Source of the DNA: JBBQWS01 sp038210415
Lineage (GTDB): Bacteria; Actinomycetota; Actinomycetes; Prado026
DNA: 64,000 nucleotides
Direction: 5' to 3'
NCBI GenBank assembly: GCA_038210415.1
Contig: JBBQWS010000010.1
Span: forward strand, 10,546 to 74,545
Shown here: positions 51,623 through 59,213 of the stretch, in pieces
Layout of the letters: every line of letters begins with the position of its first letter
Numbering within the stretch: position 1 is the first letter of the stretch
The notes under the pieces: generated by a model
What the model saw: only the letters and a program-made list of their open reading frames with translations
The model's database searches: none
Told to the model about the DNA's origin: nothing
Program-made: the position numbers and the translations under genes

Positions 51623-51628
51623 TAGAGT
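51623..51628 (+). promoter_or_regulatory. -10 element of a probable leaderless promoter (33-residue protein)
   Basis: TAGAGT ends 7 nt before the GTG at 51636. It faces away from the DsrE-like promoter. Confidence 0.45.
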
Positions 51629-51635
51629 GACGAGG

Positions 51636-51737
51636 GTGATCGAGATCTTCTACACCGGCCTGCTCGTCGTGATGGCCTTGGTCATCACCTGGTTCGCGGG
51701 TTTCGTGGTGTACCGGTTGTACAAGGGCCAGGACTGA
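51636..51737 (+). CDS. Single-pass membrane miniprotein, 33 residues
   Basis: GTG-started frame: VIEIFYTGLLVVMALVITWF, then AGFVVYRLYKGQD and stop. One hydrophobic helix (about residues 5-25) is followed by a basic end, so it is probably N-out/C-in. The good GC third-position pattern, a leaderless-type promoter and 3-nt spacing to the nitrobindin-like gene support a real gene. Function unknown. Confidence 0.65.
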   Translation: MIEIFYTGLLVVMALVITWFAGFVVYRLYKGQD

Positions 51738-51740
51738 CCG

Positions 51741-52232
51741 GTGGAGCTGACGGCGGACCTACCCTCCGAGCTCGTGCCGCTGGCCTGGCTGATCGGCCGG
51801 TGGGAGGGCGCGGGTGTGCTCGGCTACCCCACGATCGAGTCGGTCAACTTCGGTCAAGAGCTCGAGTTCAGCCACATCGGCAAGCCGTACCTCGCCTATA
51901 CGTCCAACACCTGGCTGCTCGACGACGACGGAACCCGGGTACGCCCGTTGGCGGCGGAGGTCGGCTACTGGCGGCCGCGCCCCCAGGGTCATGTCGAGGT
52001 GACTCTGGCCCACCCCACCGGGTTCGTGGAGATCTGGGTCGGCACCGCAGGCGGGGGCAAGATCGAGCTCCGTACCGACGTGGTCGCCCGCACCGAGTCC
52101 GCGAAGGAGTACACCGCAGGGCACCGGCTGTACGGCCTGGTCGAGGGCGATCTGTTCTGGGCGTTCGACATGGCAGCGATGGGCCTGCCTCTGCAGTCGC
52201 ACGCGTCTGGGCGCCTCAAGCGGGTCGGATGA
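51741..52232 (+). CDS. Nitrobindin-like heme-binding beta-barrel protein
   Basis: The 163-residue protein matches the THAP4/nitrobindin heme-binding family (formerly DUF1794, FABP-like). It has the G-x-W-x-G-x-G motif at Gly19-Gly25 (GRWEGAG), a beta-rich body, and a C-terminal SHASGRLKR with His154 as candidate axial heme ligand. Family members bind ferric heme and nitric oxide and isomerise peroxynitrite. GTG start 3 nt after the miniprotein stop; the stop overlaps the fur-family ATG. Confidence 0.88.
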   Translation: MELTADLPSELVPLAWLIGRWEGAGVLGYPTIESVNFGQELEFSHIGKPYLAYTSNTWLLDDDGTRVRPLAAEVGYWRPRPQGHVEVTLAHPTGFVEIWVGTAGGGKIELRTDVVARTESAKEYTAGHRLYGLVEGDLFWAFDMAAMGLPLQSHASGRLKRVG

Positions 52233-52693
52233 GCCGGCCGGGGAAGGTGACGCACGTCCACATCGGCCTAGCCGAGGAAGTCGACCTGCGGGCCCGGCTG
52301 CACGAGCGGGGCCTGCGGGTCACTCCCCAGCGTCAGTTCGTCCTCGAGGCCGTCGACCGTCTTGGGCACGCTACCCCCGACGAGATCTGTGCCGAGGTGC
52401 AGCGGATCGCTCCCGGCGTCAACCTGTCGACCGTCTACCGCACGCTCGAGCTGTTCGAGGACCTCGGGCTGATCCGGCACGCACACCTCGGCGCCGGGCC
52501 ACCGTCGTACCACGCCGCGCACGACCACGCGCACCTCCACCTCGTCTGCGAGGGCTGTGGCTCGATCGCCGAAGGTGACGTCGAGCTCGCTGCGGAGCTC
52601 GTGGGAAGGATCCGGGCGGCGCATGGGTTTGCCACTGATGTGGAACACATGGCGATCGCCGGGCGCTGCGCCCACTGCCTGGGGCAGGGATGA
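52229..52693 (+). CDS. Fur-family metalloregulator
   Basis: The 154-residue protein has an N-terminal winged helix (RGLRVTPQRQFVLEAVDRL, then VNLSTVYRTLELFEDLGLI) and a C-terminal dimerisation domain with His-rich HDHAHLHLVCEGCG and a second Cys pair CAHC near the end, a structural zinc site. Fur, Zur and related regulators repress metal or oxidative-stress genes; which metal cannot be told. Co-transcribed with the nitrobindin-like gene and ygfZ, so heme/iron and Fe-S links are plausible. Confidence 0.9.
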   Translation: MSRPGKVTHVHIGLAEEVDLRARLHERGLRVTPQRQFVLEAVDRLGHATPDEICAEVQRIAPGVNLSTVYRTLELFEDLGLIRHAHLGAGPPSYHAAHDHAHLHLVCEGCGSIAEGDVELAAELVGRIRAAHGFATDVEHMAIAGRCAHCLGQG

Positions 52694-53562
52694 CCGAGCC
52701 CGTCGCCCTGGTCGAGGCTGGGCCGGACACCGGAGCGCCCTGGCACTACGGCGACCCCTTCGCCGAGCAGCGTGCGCTCGCCTCGGGCCGTGCGGCCGTC
52801 GACCTCTCTCACCGGCCGGTGCTGCGCGTCGCAGGCCCGGACCGGCTCACGTGGCTGCACACGCTGACGTCGCAGCACCTCAGCGAGCTGCCGCCCGACA
52901 CCTGGACCCAGGCTCTGATCCTGTCGCCGCACGGCCACGTCGAGCACCACCTGACCTTGGTCGACGACGGCACGGCGGTGCTCGCGCACGTCGAGCCCGG
53001 CACCGCCGCACCGCTGCTGGCATACCTGACCTCGATGGTCTTCTGGTCGAAGGTCGAGCTCGCCGACGTCTCCGCCGAGTGGGCCGTGGTCCGCGACCGG
53101 GCGGGCGACACGCTTGTTCGGCGGGCTGCCCTGAGCGACCGCCTTGACAGCTACGAGCGGCGGGCCGGGCTGTGGGCCGCCGAGGCGCTGCGGGTCGAGG
53201 CTCGTACCCCTCGGCTCGGGTTCGAGACCGACCACCGCACGATTCCGGCGGAGGTCGGCTGGATCGGGGCTGCCGTTCACCTCAACAAGGGCTGTTACCG
53301 AGGCCAGGAGACAGTCGCCCGGGTGCACAACCTCGGCCGGCCACCGCGCCGCATGGTGCTGCTGCACCTCGACGGGTCCGACGCCGAACTCCCGGCGCAC
53401 GGCGACGCGTTGACGACGACTGACGGCCGCACGATCGGGTTCGTCGGGACTGCCGCCAGGCACCATGAGCTCGGCCCGATCGCACTCGCCCTCGTCAAGC
53501 GCAACGTCCCCGAGGACGCACCCTTGCTCGCGGGCGCTATCGCAGCGGCACAGGACGCCTGA
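52690..53562 (+). CDS. ygfZ: YgfZ/GcvT-like folate-binding protein
   Basis: The 290-residue protein has an aminomethyltransferase-like fold with the signature K-G-C-Y-x-G-Q-E at Lys200-Glu207 (NKGCYRGQETVARVHNLG). YgfZ uses tetrahydrofolate and helps maintain certain iron-sulfur enzymes under oxidative stress. ATG overlaps the Fur-family stop. The opening DLSHRPVLRVAGPDRLTWLH is typical. Confidence 0.92.
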   Translation: MTEPVALVEAGPDTGAPWHYGDPFAEQRALASGRAAVDLSHRPVLRVAGPDRLTWLHTLTSQHLSELPPDTWTQALILSPHGHVEHHLTLVDDGTAVLAHVEPGTAAPLLAYLTSMVFWSKVELADVSAEWAVVRDRAGDTLVRRAALSDRLDSYERRAGLWAAEALRVEARTPRLGFETDHRTIPAEVGWIGAAVHLNKGCYRGQETVARVHNLGRPPRRMVLLHLDGSDAELPAHGDALTTTDGRTIGFVGTAARHHELGPIALALVKRNVPEDAPLLAGAIAAAQDA

Positions 53563-53585
53563 CCGATCCGGCGGCACGTTCGGCC

Positions 53586-53591
53586 TAAGGT
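53586..53591 (+). promoter_or_regulatory. -10 element of a probable leaderless DUF4012-gene promoter
   Basis: TAAGGT ends 7 nt before the GTG at 53599. This spacing favours that GTG over the one at 53590, which would overlap the -10. Confidence 0.4.
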
Positions 53592-53598
53592 GGCGCTC

Positions 53599-55416
53599 GT
53601 GCACGGGCCCAGCGGAGAGCATCGGCCCGGACGGCCGCACCGCCGTCCGGTGCACCGCGCACGCCGGGTCCTCGTACTCCTCCTCGCCGTGATCGTGCTC
53701 GCCTGCGGGTGGCTGGCCTGGCGCGGCTGGCACGCCCGCACCGAGCTTCTGGCCGCAAAGGCCGCCGTCGAGCAGGCGCGGACCGCTGCGGTCGCCGGCG
53801 ACCAGGCCGCGCTGGACCGGGAGATCGCGGCCGCGCGCGAGCACGCACAACACGCCAAGGCACTCACGTCCGACCTGGTGTGGCGGGTCGCCGGGTGGGT
53901 GCCGATCCTGGGCCGTACGCCGCTCGCCGTGACCCGCACCGCGGCCGCGGTCAACTCCGTCGCGGTCGACGTGCTGCCGGACCTGGGCGCGGCCGCCCGG
54001 GCCCTCGACCCGCACCGGCTCCGTACCGGCGACCGGATCGACGTGACAGCGGTCGCGGCGGCCGCGCCGGCGGTCCTGCGAGCCGACGCCCGACTGGCGC
54101 AGGTGCAGGCCGACCTCGACGCGATCGACCCGTCGTTCGTGCTGCCGCCGGTTCGTACGGCCCTCGACAGCGTCCGCGGTTCGGTGTCCGGCACCCATGC
54201 GGCCCTGGACGAAGCGGCGACGGCGGTGCGGCTGCTGCCGGTGATGCTGGGTGGACGCGGTCTGCGGCACTACCTCGTGGTGCTGCAGAACAACGCGGAG
54301 GCCCGGGGCACCGGCGGTCTCGTCGGCGCCTTCGCCGTCGTGGAGGTCGCCGACGGCCGGCCCAGGCTCGTCCGGCTCGGGTCAGACAGCGAGCTCCGGT
54401 CGGCGAGCACCCTTCCGCTCGACCTCGGTCCGGCGTTCCGGAGGCTGTACGGCAACGACCCGGCGCTGTGGGTCAACACCAACCTGTCCGCGCACTTCCC
54501 GTTCGCAGCCCGGCTGCAGCTCGAGCTGTGGCGTCGCCAATTCGGGCAGCAGCTCGACGGCGTCCTGGCGGTCGACCCCGTGGCGTTCGGGTACATCCTG
54601 CGCTTGACCGGCCCCGTGAAGGTTCCTGGCGTGGGGCCGGTCTCGGGGGATCGCTTCGCCGACGTCGCGATGCGCGACGTGTACGCACGCTTCCCAGCGC
54701 CGGCGCAGGACGCCGAGCGCCGGGCCTACCTGCAGGCGCTGGCCAGGGCCGCGTTCGACCGCGTGCTCGGCGCCACCGGCGACCTCACCGACCTGACCCG
54801 AGCCCTGCGCAGGGCAACCGGCGAGCGGCGGATCCTCGTCTTCAGCGCCCACCCCGACGAGCAGCAGCTGCTTGCGGGCACGGACCTCGGCGGTGTCGTC
54901 GATGATCACACCGGGCCCTACGCTGCGCTGGTCGTCGACAACGAGGCCGGCAACAAGCTCGACTACTACCTCGACCGATCGCTCGACTACGTCGCCGCCG
55001 GCTGCGGCGGTGGATCGGCCAGCGTCTCGATAACCGTGCGCGACAACGCTCCCGCCAGCGGGCTGCCGGCGTACGCGGCCTACCGGCAGGATCGCGGGCC
55101 GACGTCGAGCCCGGCCGGGCGAGGCGGAGACGGTTCGACGCGGGTCCGGCTGCTCGTCTACGTGGCCGTCGGTGCCGAGCTCAACCGGGCGTTCCTCGAC
55201 GGCGACCCGGTCGAGATGTCGGCCGGGCTGGACGGCGCAGGAGCGGGGCGACCGGTGTTCGCGATCTCGGTCGAGCTGGCCTCGGGACAGCGACGCACGC
55301 TCGTCCTGAATCTCACCGAACCGGCCGACCGCGGGTCGCCGCGACCGGCGCGGGCCTGGGTCGGACCACTCGTGCGCGCCCCCAGCGCTACGGTCCAGGC
55401 GCCGACCTGCCGATAG
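53599..55416 (+). CDS. DUF4012 membrane-anchored protein
   Basis: The protein has about 605 residues: a short Arg/His/Pro-rich cytosolic tail, one transmembrane helix (about residues 20-45), a coiled-coil region (EQARTAAVAGDQAALDREIA), and a large extracellular DUF4012 domain (LQNNAEARGTGGLVGAFAVV, then AHFPFAARLQLELWRRQFG). DUF4012 proteins accompany exopolysaccharide genes in actinobacteria and other Gram-positives and may act in cell-envelope glycopolymer attachment, but the reaction is unknown. A GTG at 53590 is the alternative start. Confidence 0.86.
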   Translation: MHGPSGEHRPGRPHRRPVHRARRVLVLLLAVIVLACGWLAWRGWHARTELLAAKAAVEQARTAAVAGDQAALDREIAAAREHAQHAKALTSDLVWRVAGWVPILGRTPLAVTRTAAAVNSVAVDVLPDLGAAARALDPHRLRTGDRIDVTAVAAAAPAVLRADARLAQVQADLDAIDPSFVLPPVRTALDSVRGSVSGTHAALDEAATAVRLLPVMLGGRGLRHYLVVLQNNAEARGTGGLVGAFAVVEVADGRPRLVRLGSDSELRSASTLPLDLGPAFRRLYGNDPALWVNTNLSAHFPFAARLQLELWRRQFGQQLDGVLAVDPVAFGYILRLTGPVKVPGVGPVSGDRFADVAMRDVYARFPAPAQDAERRAYLQALARAAFDRVLGATGDLTDLTRALRRATGERRILVFSAHPDEQQLLAGTDLGGVVDDHTGPYAALVVDNEAGNKLDYYLDRSLDYVAAGCGGGSASVSITVRDNAPASGLPAYAAYRQDRGPTSSPAGRGGDGSTRVRLLVYVAVGAELNRAFLDGDPVEMSAGLDGAGAGRPVFAISVELASGQRRTLVLNLTEPADRGSPRPARAWVGPLVRAPSATVQAPTCR

Positions 55417-55489
55417 AGCGACTGGGACCGTCAGGCCGGCCTTGGCCTGCGTACCCGCGTCCGCTCGACGTCGCTGGAACGGAGTAGCC

Positions 55490-56269
55490 ATGATCGTTCG
55501 TCGTCTTGCCGCCTGCGCGTTCAGCGGGCTGCTCATGACCGCTGGTGGGCTGGTGGCTGCCACGGCCGCGGCAGCCGCTCCGACTCCCGTGCCGAGCCTG
55601 CCCCCGGCGGCCTACCCGCCAGTCGACCAGACCCTGACCCTCGACCCGAGCGCCCCTTCGGTGGGCGAGGACACCGTGGTGACGGCGCACGGCTTCAAGC
55701 CGACTTCGGCGGCCACCGTGACCACGTCCGCGGGCGGCATCCTGGGCACGGGGCGCGCTCCTGGCAGCGTGGCCATGGCTGGTGACGCGTTCCGGGTGTA
55801 CCCGGCCACGGCCGACTCCCTGGGCGACGTCACGGCGACGGTGCGGTTCGACCAGCCGGGTGCGCACACGGTCACGGTCTCCGGCGTCACCCCAGCCGGA
55901 CTCACCCGTTCCATCTCGACCACGGTCGACATCACGGCAGCAGCGGCCCCGGTCACCGGCGGCGGCCCGACTGCCCGGACGGTGCCGGGCGCGGCCGACG
56001 AGGATTCCAGCAACCTGCTCGAGTACGTCGTTGCCGGCGCCGGGGTCCTGGTGATCGGCGGGCTCGGCTTCCTGGTGCTGCGGAGCCGTTCGAAGCGCAA
56101 GGCGACGGGGCCGATGCGCACGTCGATGCCGCCGACCGGTCCTGCGCACCCCGTTCCGGCTGGCGCCGGTGTGAGCGCCTACCCTGCTGGCCACCCGTCG
56201 ACTGGCCTGCCCGTGCCGCTCATGGCACCGGTCGCCCCCGCACCGATGCCGGCCCAGTACCCCAGCTGA
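55490..56269 (+). CDS. Secreted protein with Ig-like domain and C-terminal membrane anchor
   Basis: The 259-residue protein has a signal peptide (about residues 3-30), a beta-rich domain (LTLDPSAPSVGEDTVVTAHG and VTATVRFDQPGAHTVTVSGV, about residues 45-150), a linker, a transmembrane helix (about 180-202) and a Pro/Ala-rich cytosolic tail. It is not recognised as a named family. ATG at 55490 with GGAG about 6 nt upstream. It ends before the palindromic element and is convergent with the tyrosine-kinase gene. Confidence 0.78.
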   Translation: MIVRRLAACAFSGLLMTAGGLVAATAAAAAPTPVPSLPPAAYPPVDQTLTLDPSAPSVGEDTVVTAHGFKPTSAATVTTSAGGILGTGRAPGSVAMAGDAFRVYPATADSLGDVTATVRFDQPGAHTVTVSGVTPAGLTRSISTTVDITAAAAPVTGGGPTARTVPGAADEDSSNLLEYVVAGAGVLVIGGLGFLVLRSRSKRKATGPMRTSMPPTGPAHPVPAGAGVSAYPAGHPSTGLPVPLMAPVAPAPMPAQYPS

Positions 56270-56280
56270 CCCACCCCCTT

Positions 56281-56412
56281 CCGCCACATGGGTCCCCTCA
56301 TGCCACTAGGCCGAGGTTTCGACTCACTCACGACGCGCCACGGGCTGTCCGGATCCGTGTCCTGAGTGGTCCTAGAACTCGATCTAGCGGCATGAAGGGA
56401 CCCATGTGGCGG
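56281..56412. repeat. 132-bp imperfect palindromic element (29-bp terminal inverted repeats)
   Basis: The outer arms 56281-56309 and 56384-56412 are inverted copies of each other with 27 of 29 matches (CCGCCACATGGGTCCC... at the left end). The 74-bp interior carries weaker internal pairing (CGAG...CACTCA and CACGG/CCGTG), so nearly the whole element could fold as one long hairpin. It sits between two convergent genes. It may be a MITE or REP-like element, or a bidirectional terminator. Confidence 0.75.
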
Positions 56413-56415
56413 TAT

Positions 56416-56456
56416 GGGGGGTGGGGCGGTAGGGGGGGGGTGGGGCGGTCCGGGGG
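56416..56456 (+). other. G-quadruplex-type G tract
   Basis: Runs of 6, 4, 9, 4 and 5 guanines occur on the plus strand, separated by 1-6 nt, satisfying the usual G3+N1-7 pattern. It lies between the palindrome and the stop codon of the BY-kinase gene. On the minus strand it is the corresponding C tract just after the gene. Confidence 0.65.
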
Positions 56457-57902
56457 TTAGCGGCGGGTCTTGGCTTTGCGGCCCATCCGGGTGTCGGGCA
56501 GGACGTCCCCCTGAGTGGTGACCGAGTTCATCCGCGGGCGGTCGGTGCGCGCCGTGTACCCGTACCCGTACGCGTAACCAGAGCTGTCGGCGCCCTTCGT
56601 CGGCACCATGTTGAGCACCGTGCCCAGGATCCGGGCGTCGACCGCGCGCAGTGCCTCGACGGTGTGCTCGAGCTGGTCCCGCCGGGTCTTGCCGTACCTC
56701 ACCACGAGCACCGCTCCGTCGCAGATGCGTGAGAGCACCGCGGCGTCCGTGACCGGGAGCAGCGGCGGCGCGTCGATGATGACGACGTCGAAACGGGCCT
56801 GCAGGTCGCGCAGGAGGGCGACCATGTGGCCGGACCCCAGCAGCTCGGACGGGTTCGGGGGGATCGGCCCGCTCGCCAGCACGGCCAGCCCGCCGCGGCC
56901 CCACGTCTGCAGGGCTTCGTCGACGGTGACCCGGCCGATGAGTACGGACGTGAGACCTACGGCCCCTTCGATGCCGAGGTAGTCGGAGATCTTAGGCCGG
57001 CGAAGGTCGGCCTCGACGAGGACGGCCCGGATGCCCGCTTGGGCCAACGTGATCGCGAGGTTGCAGGCCGTCGTCGACTTGCCCTCACCCGCCACCGCCG
57101 AGCTCACGACGACGGTGCGCGGAGGTCGGTCGATGTCGACGAATTGCAGGTTGGTGCGCAAGGTCCGGAACGACTCGGCCCGGATCGAGTGCGGGTCGAG
57201 GTGAGCCACGAGCGGCTTCTTCCCGGCGTCGCTGTCGTACGCGACCACGCCGAGGGTGGCCACCTGCGTGATCCGCTGTAGGTCGTCGACCTTCTTGACC
57301 GTGGTGTCCATGGCCTCGCGGAGCACGGCGATGCCGATCCCGAGGGCGAGCCCGATCAGTGCTCCCAGGGCGATGTTGATGGTGGTCCGTGGGGACACCG
57401 GCGAGGTCGGCAGGGAGGCTTCGCGTACGACCGTCACCGCGACGGGAGCGACTCCGGACGTCGGGGTCTCGAGCTGCTTGACCCGGTTCGAGAACTCCTC
57501 GCCGATGGCGTTCGCCAGGTCGCGGGCCCGCGTCGGCGAGGTGTCGTCGACGCGGACGTCGATGAGCACGGTGTCGAGAGGGGCGGTGGCGCTGACGTGC
57601 TCGCCGAGCTTCTCCGCCGTCGTGTTCAGGCCGAGCCGTGCGATCACCGGGTCGAGCACCTGTGGCGAGTCGATGATCTGGGCGTACGACTTGACCCGTT
57701 GCTGGCTGAACAGGCCGCTCTGGTACGCATCGGTGATCCCCGTGCCGCCGCCGTCCGCGGACACGAACAGCTGTGTCTCAGCGCGGTAGACCGGTGTGCT
57801 CAGCAACGAGAAGGCCGTCGCGGCTCCGACGCAGAGGATGGTCAACGAGACGATGAGCAGCCAACGCTTGCGCAGCGTTCGGGCGTAGTCACGGAAGTCC
57901 AC
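56457..57902 (-). CDS. Wzz/BY-kinase fusion (polysaccharide co-polymerase and tyrosine autokinase)
   Basis: The 481-residue protein has an N-terminal Wzz domain with two transmembrane helices (about residues 15-35 and 175-195) and a C-terminal P-loop tyrosine kinase. The kinase has Walker A (SSAVAGEGKSTTACNLA, about residues 263-280), Walker A' (VLVEADLRRPK) and Walker B (VVIIDAPPLL). A C-terminal Tyr cluster (SGYAYGYGYTAR, about residues 440-451) is the expected autophosphorylation site. Such fusions control chain length and export of exopolysaccharide. GTG start. Confidence 0.93.
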   Translation of the reverse strand: MDFRDYARTLRKRWLLIVSLTILCVGAATAFSLLSTPVYRAETQLFVSADGGGTGITDAYQSGLFSQQRVKSYAQIIDSPQVLDPVIARLGLNTTAEKLGEHVSATAPLDTVLIDVRVDDTSPTRARDLANAIGEEFSNRVKQLETPTSGVAPVAVTVVREASLPTSPVSPRTTINIALGALIGLALGIGIAVLREAMDTTVKKVDDLQRITQVATLGVVAYDSDAGKKPLVAHLDPHSIRAESFRTLRTNLQFVDIDRPPRTVVVSSAVAGEGKSTTACNLAITLAQAGIRAVLVEADLRRPKISDYLGIEGAVGLTSVLIGRVTVDEALQTWGRGGLAVLASGPIPPNPSELLGSGHMVALLRDLQARFDVVIIDAPPLLPVTDAAVLSRICDGAVLVVRYGKTRRDQLEHTVEALRAVDARILGTVLNMVPTKGADSSGYAYGYGYTARTDRPRMNSVTTQGDVLPDTRMGRKAKTRR

Positions 57903-57933
57903 CTGGTCACCTTATGGGCGAAAAGGCGGCGAA

Positions 57934-59109
57934 TCAGTGAAGGGCCGCTCGCGCCGCGAGCCGCGTCGTGAGCGTGTCGAGCAGCCCGTTCATCGCCCGG
58001 CCGTGGTCGAAGTGCTCGAGGGCGTACGCCGCGATCGCCCCCCGGTCCCACCCGCCCCGGCCCGCAGCGAGCATCGACCGCATGCCGTCGGCGGTCGCAG
58101 GCGCGTCGTACGGGACGGCCACCCCGAGCTGCTCGGTCCGCACCGTATCGGCGAACTCGCCGGAGCCGGCGTACAGAACTGGGCAGCCGCACGCGATCGA
58201 CGCGACGGCCTTGGCCGGTCGCGAATCGTTCGTGACCGCGATCGGGCGCACCGATGCGAGGCCCGCGACGGCCCCCCGGAACGCGCTGGCAGCCACCGAC
58301 GCAGGCTGCGGGTCGAGAACGACGCAACGGCCGCCGGAGTGGGCAGCTCTGGCCTGGATCTCGGCCCGGTCGACGCCGTATCCGAGGAAGGCGACGCCGA
58401 ACTCCACGCCCCCGGCCCACAGCTGCTCCGCCGCGTCGAGGAACACCGGTGCCCCGTGCACCACACCCATGTTGCCGGCGTACACGACGTACGGCAGGGC
58501 GCCGGCCCAGGGGTCCGCCCACTGCGGACCGTCGGGTGCGAAATCGCTCAGGTCGGCCCCGTTCGGCACGAGGAGCACGTCGGCGGCGCTGTCGCGGACG
58601 TCCGCCGCCTGGGACCGGAGCCTTTCGGTCACGGCGACCACGACGTCGGCCCGCCGCAACGCCCGGGCCTCGGTTCCCCGTACGACCGGGCTGAGGGTGC
58701 GGGCCAGGCTCCCCGTCGACTGCCCGACCATGTCGGCCCACGAGTCCGCGTAGTAGTAGACACCCAGCGCGGCGTGGTCGCGCGCAGCCTGCAGCCCGCT
58801 CAGCCCGGCGGTCGGCGGCGGGTCCGCGAGCACGATGTCGATGGGGGCGAGGGTTCTTGCGACCCGCACCACGGCCCGGGAGAACTGCCACAGCTCGCCG
58901 AGCCGGCGCGCGTTCAGCCCCGTGGACGTGTCCCCGGGGACGCGGTGGACCCGCAGTCGTGGCTCCGCGACCTCCGGCCCAGGGGTTCCGCTGATCACGT
59001 CGACCGTCCAGCCCCGGTCGTGTGCCGCCCCCACGAGGCTGCCCAGCCGCACGCTGGCCGCACCGGGTGCTGGCCAGTAGTGCCGGGCGACGACGAGAAG
59101 TGCGGGCAT
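57934..59109 (-). CDS. GT4-type glycosyltransferase
   Basis: The 391-residue protein has a GT-B fold. The N-terminal half opens LLVVARHYWPAPGAASVRL, like WbuB-type transferases, and the C-terminal half carries the nucleotide-sugar site (VVYAGNMGVVHGAPVFLDAA and later SRPAKAVASIACGCPVLYAG). It probably adds a sugar to the lipid-linked exopolysaccharide repeat unit in the cytosol. Sugar specificity is unknown. ATG at 59109; lies 31 nt upstream of the BY-kinase gene, same operon. Confidence 0.87.
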   Translation of the reverse strand: MPALLVVARHYWPAPGAASVRLGSLVGAAHDRGWTVDVISGTPGPEVAEPRLRVHRVPGDTSTGLNARRLGELWQFSRAVVRVARTLAPIDIVLADPPPTAGLSGLQAARDHAALGVYYYADSWADMVGQSTGSLARTLSPVVRGTEARALRRADVVVAVTERLRSQAADVRDSAADVLLVPNGADLSDFAPDGPQWADPWAGALPYVVYAGNMGVVHGAPVFLDAAEQLWAGGVEFGVAFLGYGVDRAEIQARAAHSGGRCVVLDPQPASVAASAFRGAVAGLASVRPIAVTNDSRPAKAVASIACGCPVLYAGSGEFADTVRTEQLGVAVPYDAPATADGMRSMLAAGRGGWDRGAIAAYALEHFDHGRAMNGLLDTLTTRLAARAALH

Positions 59110-59213
59110 GGGGACTCCGGTGTGGGTACCGCGTTCGGGGCGGTGGCCAGACCTAGACTTCAGCGGCTGCTGAACCAGCGTGCATTCTGCCGCGCGAGAG
59201 AAGGCCGACCGTC

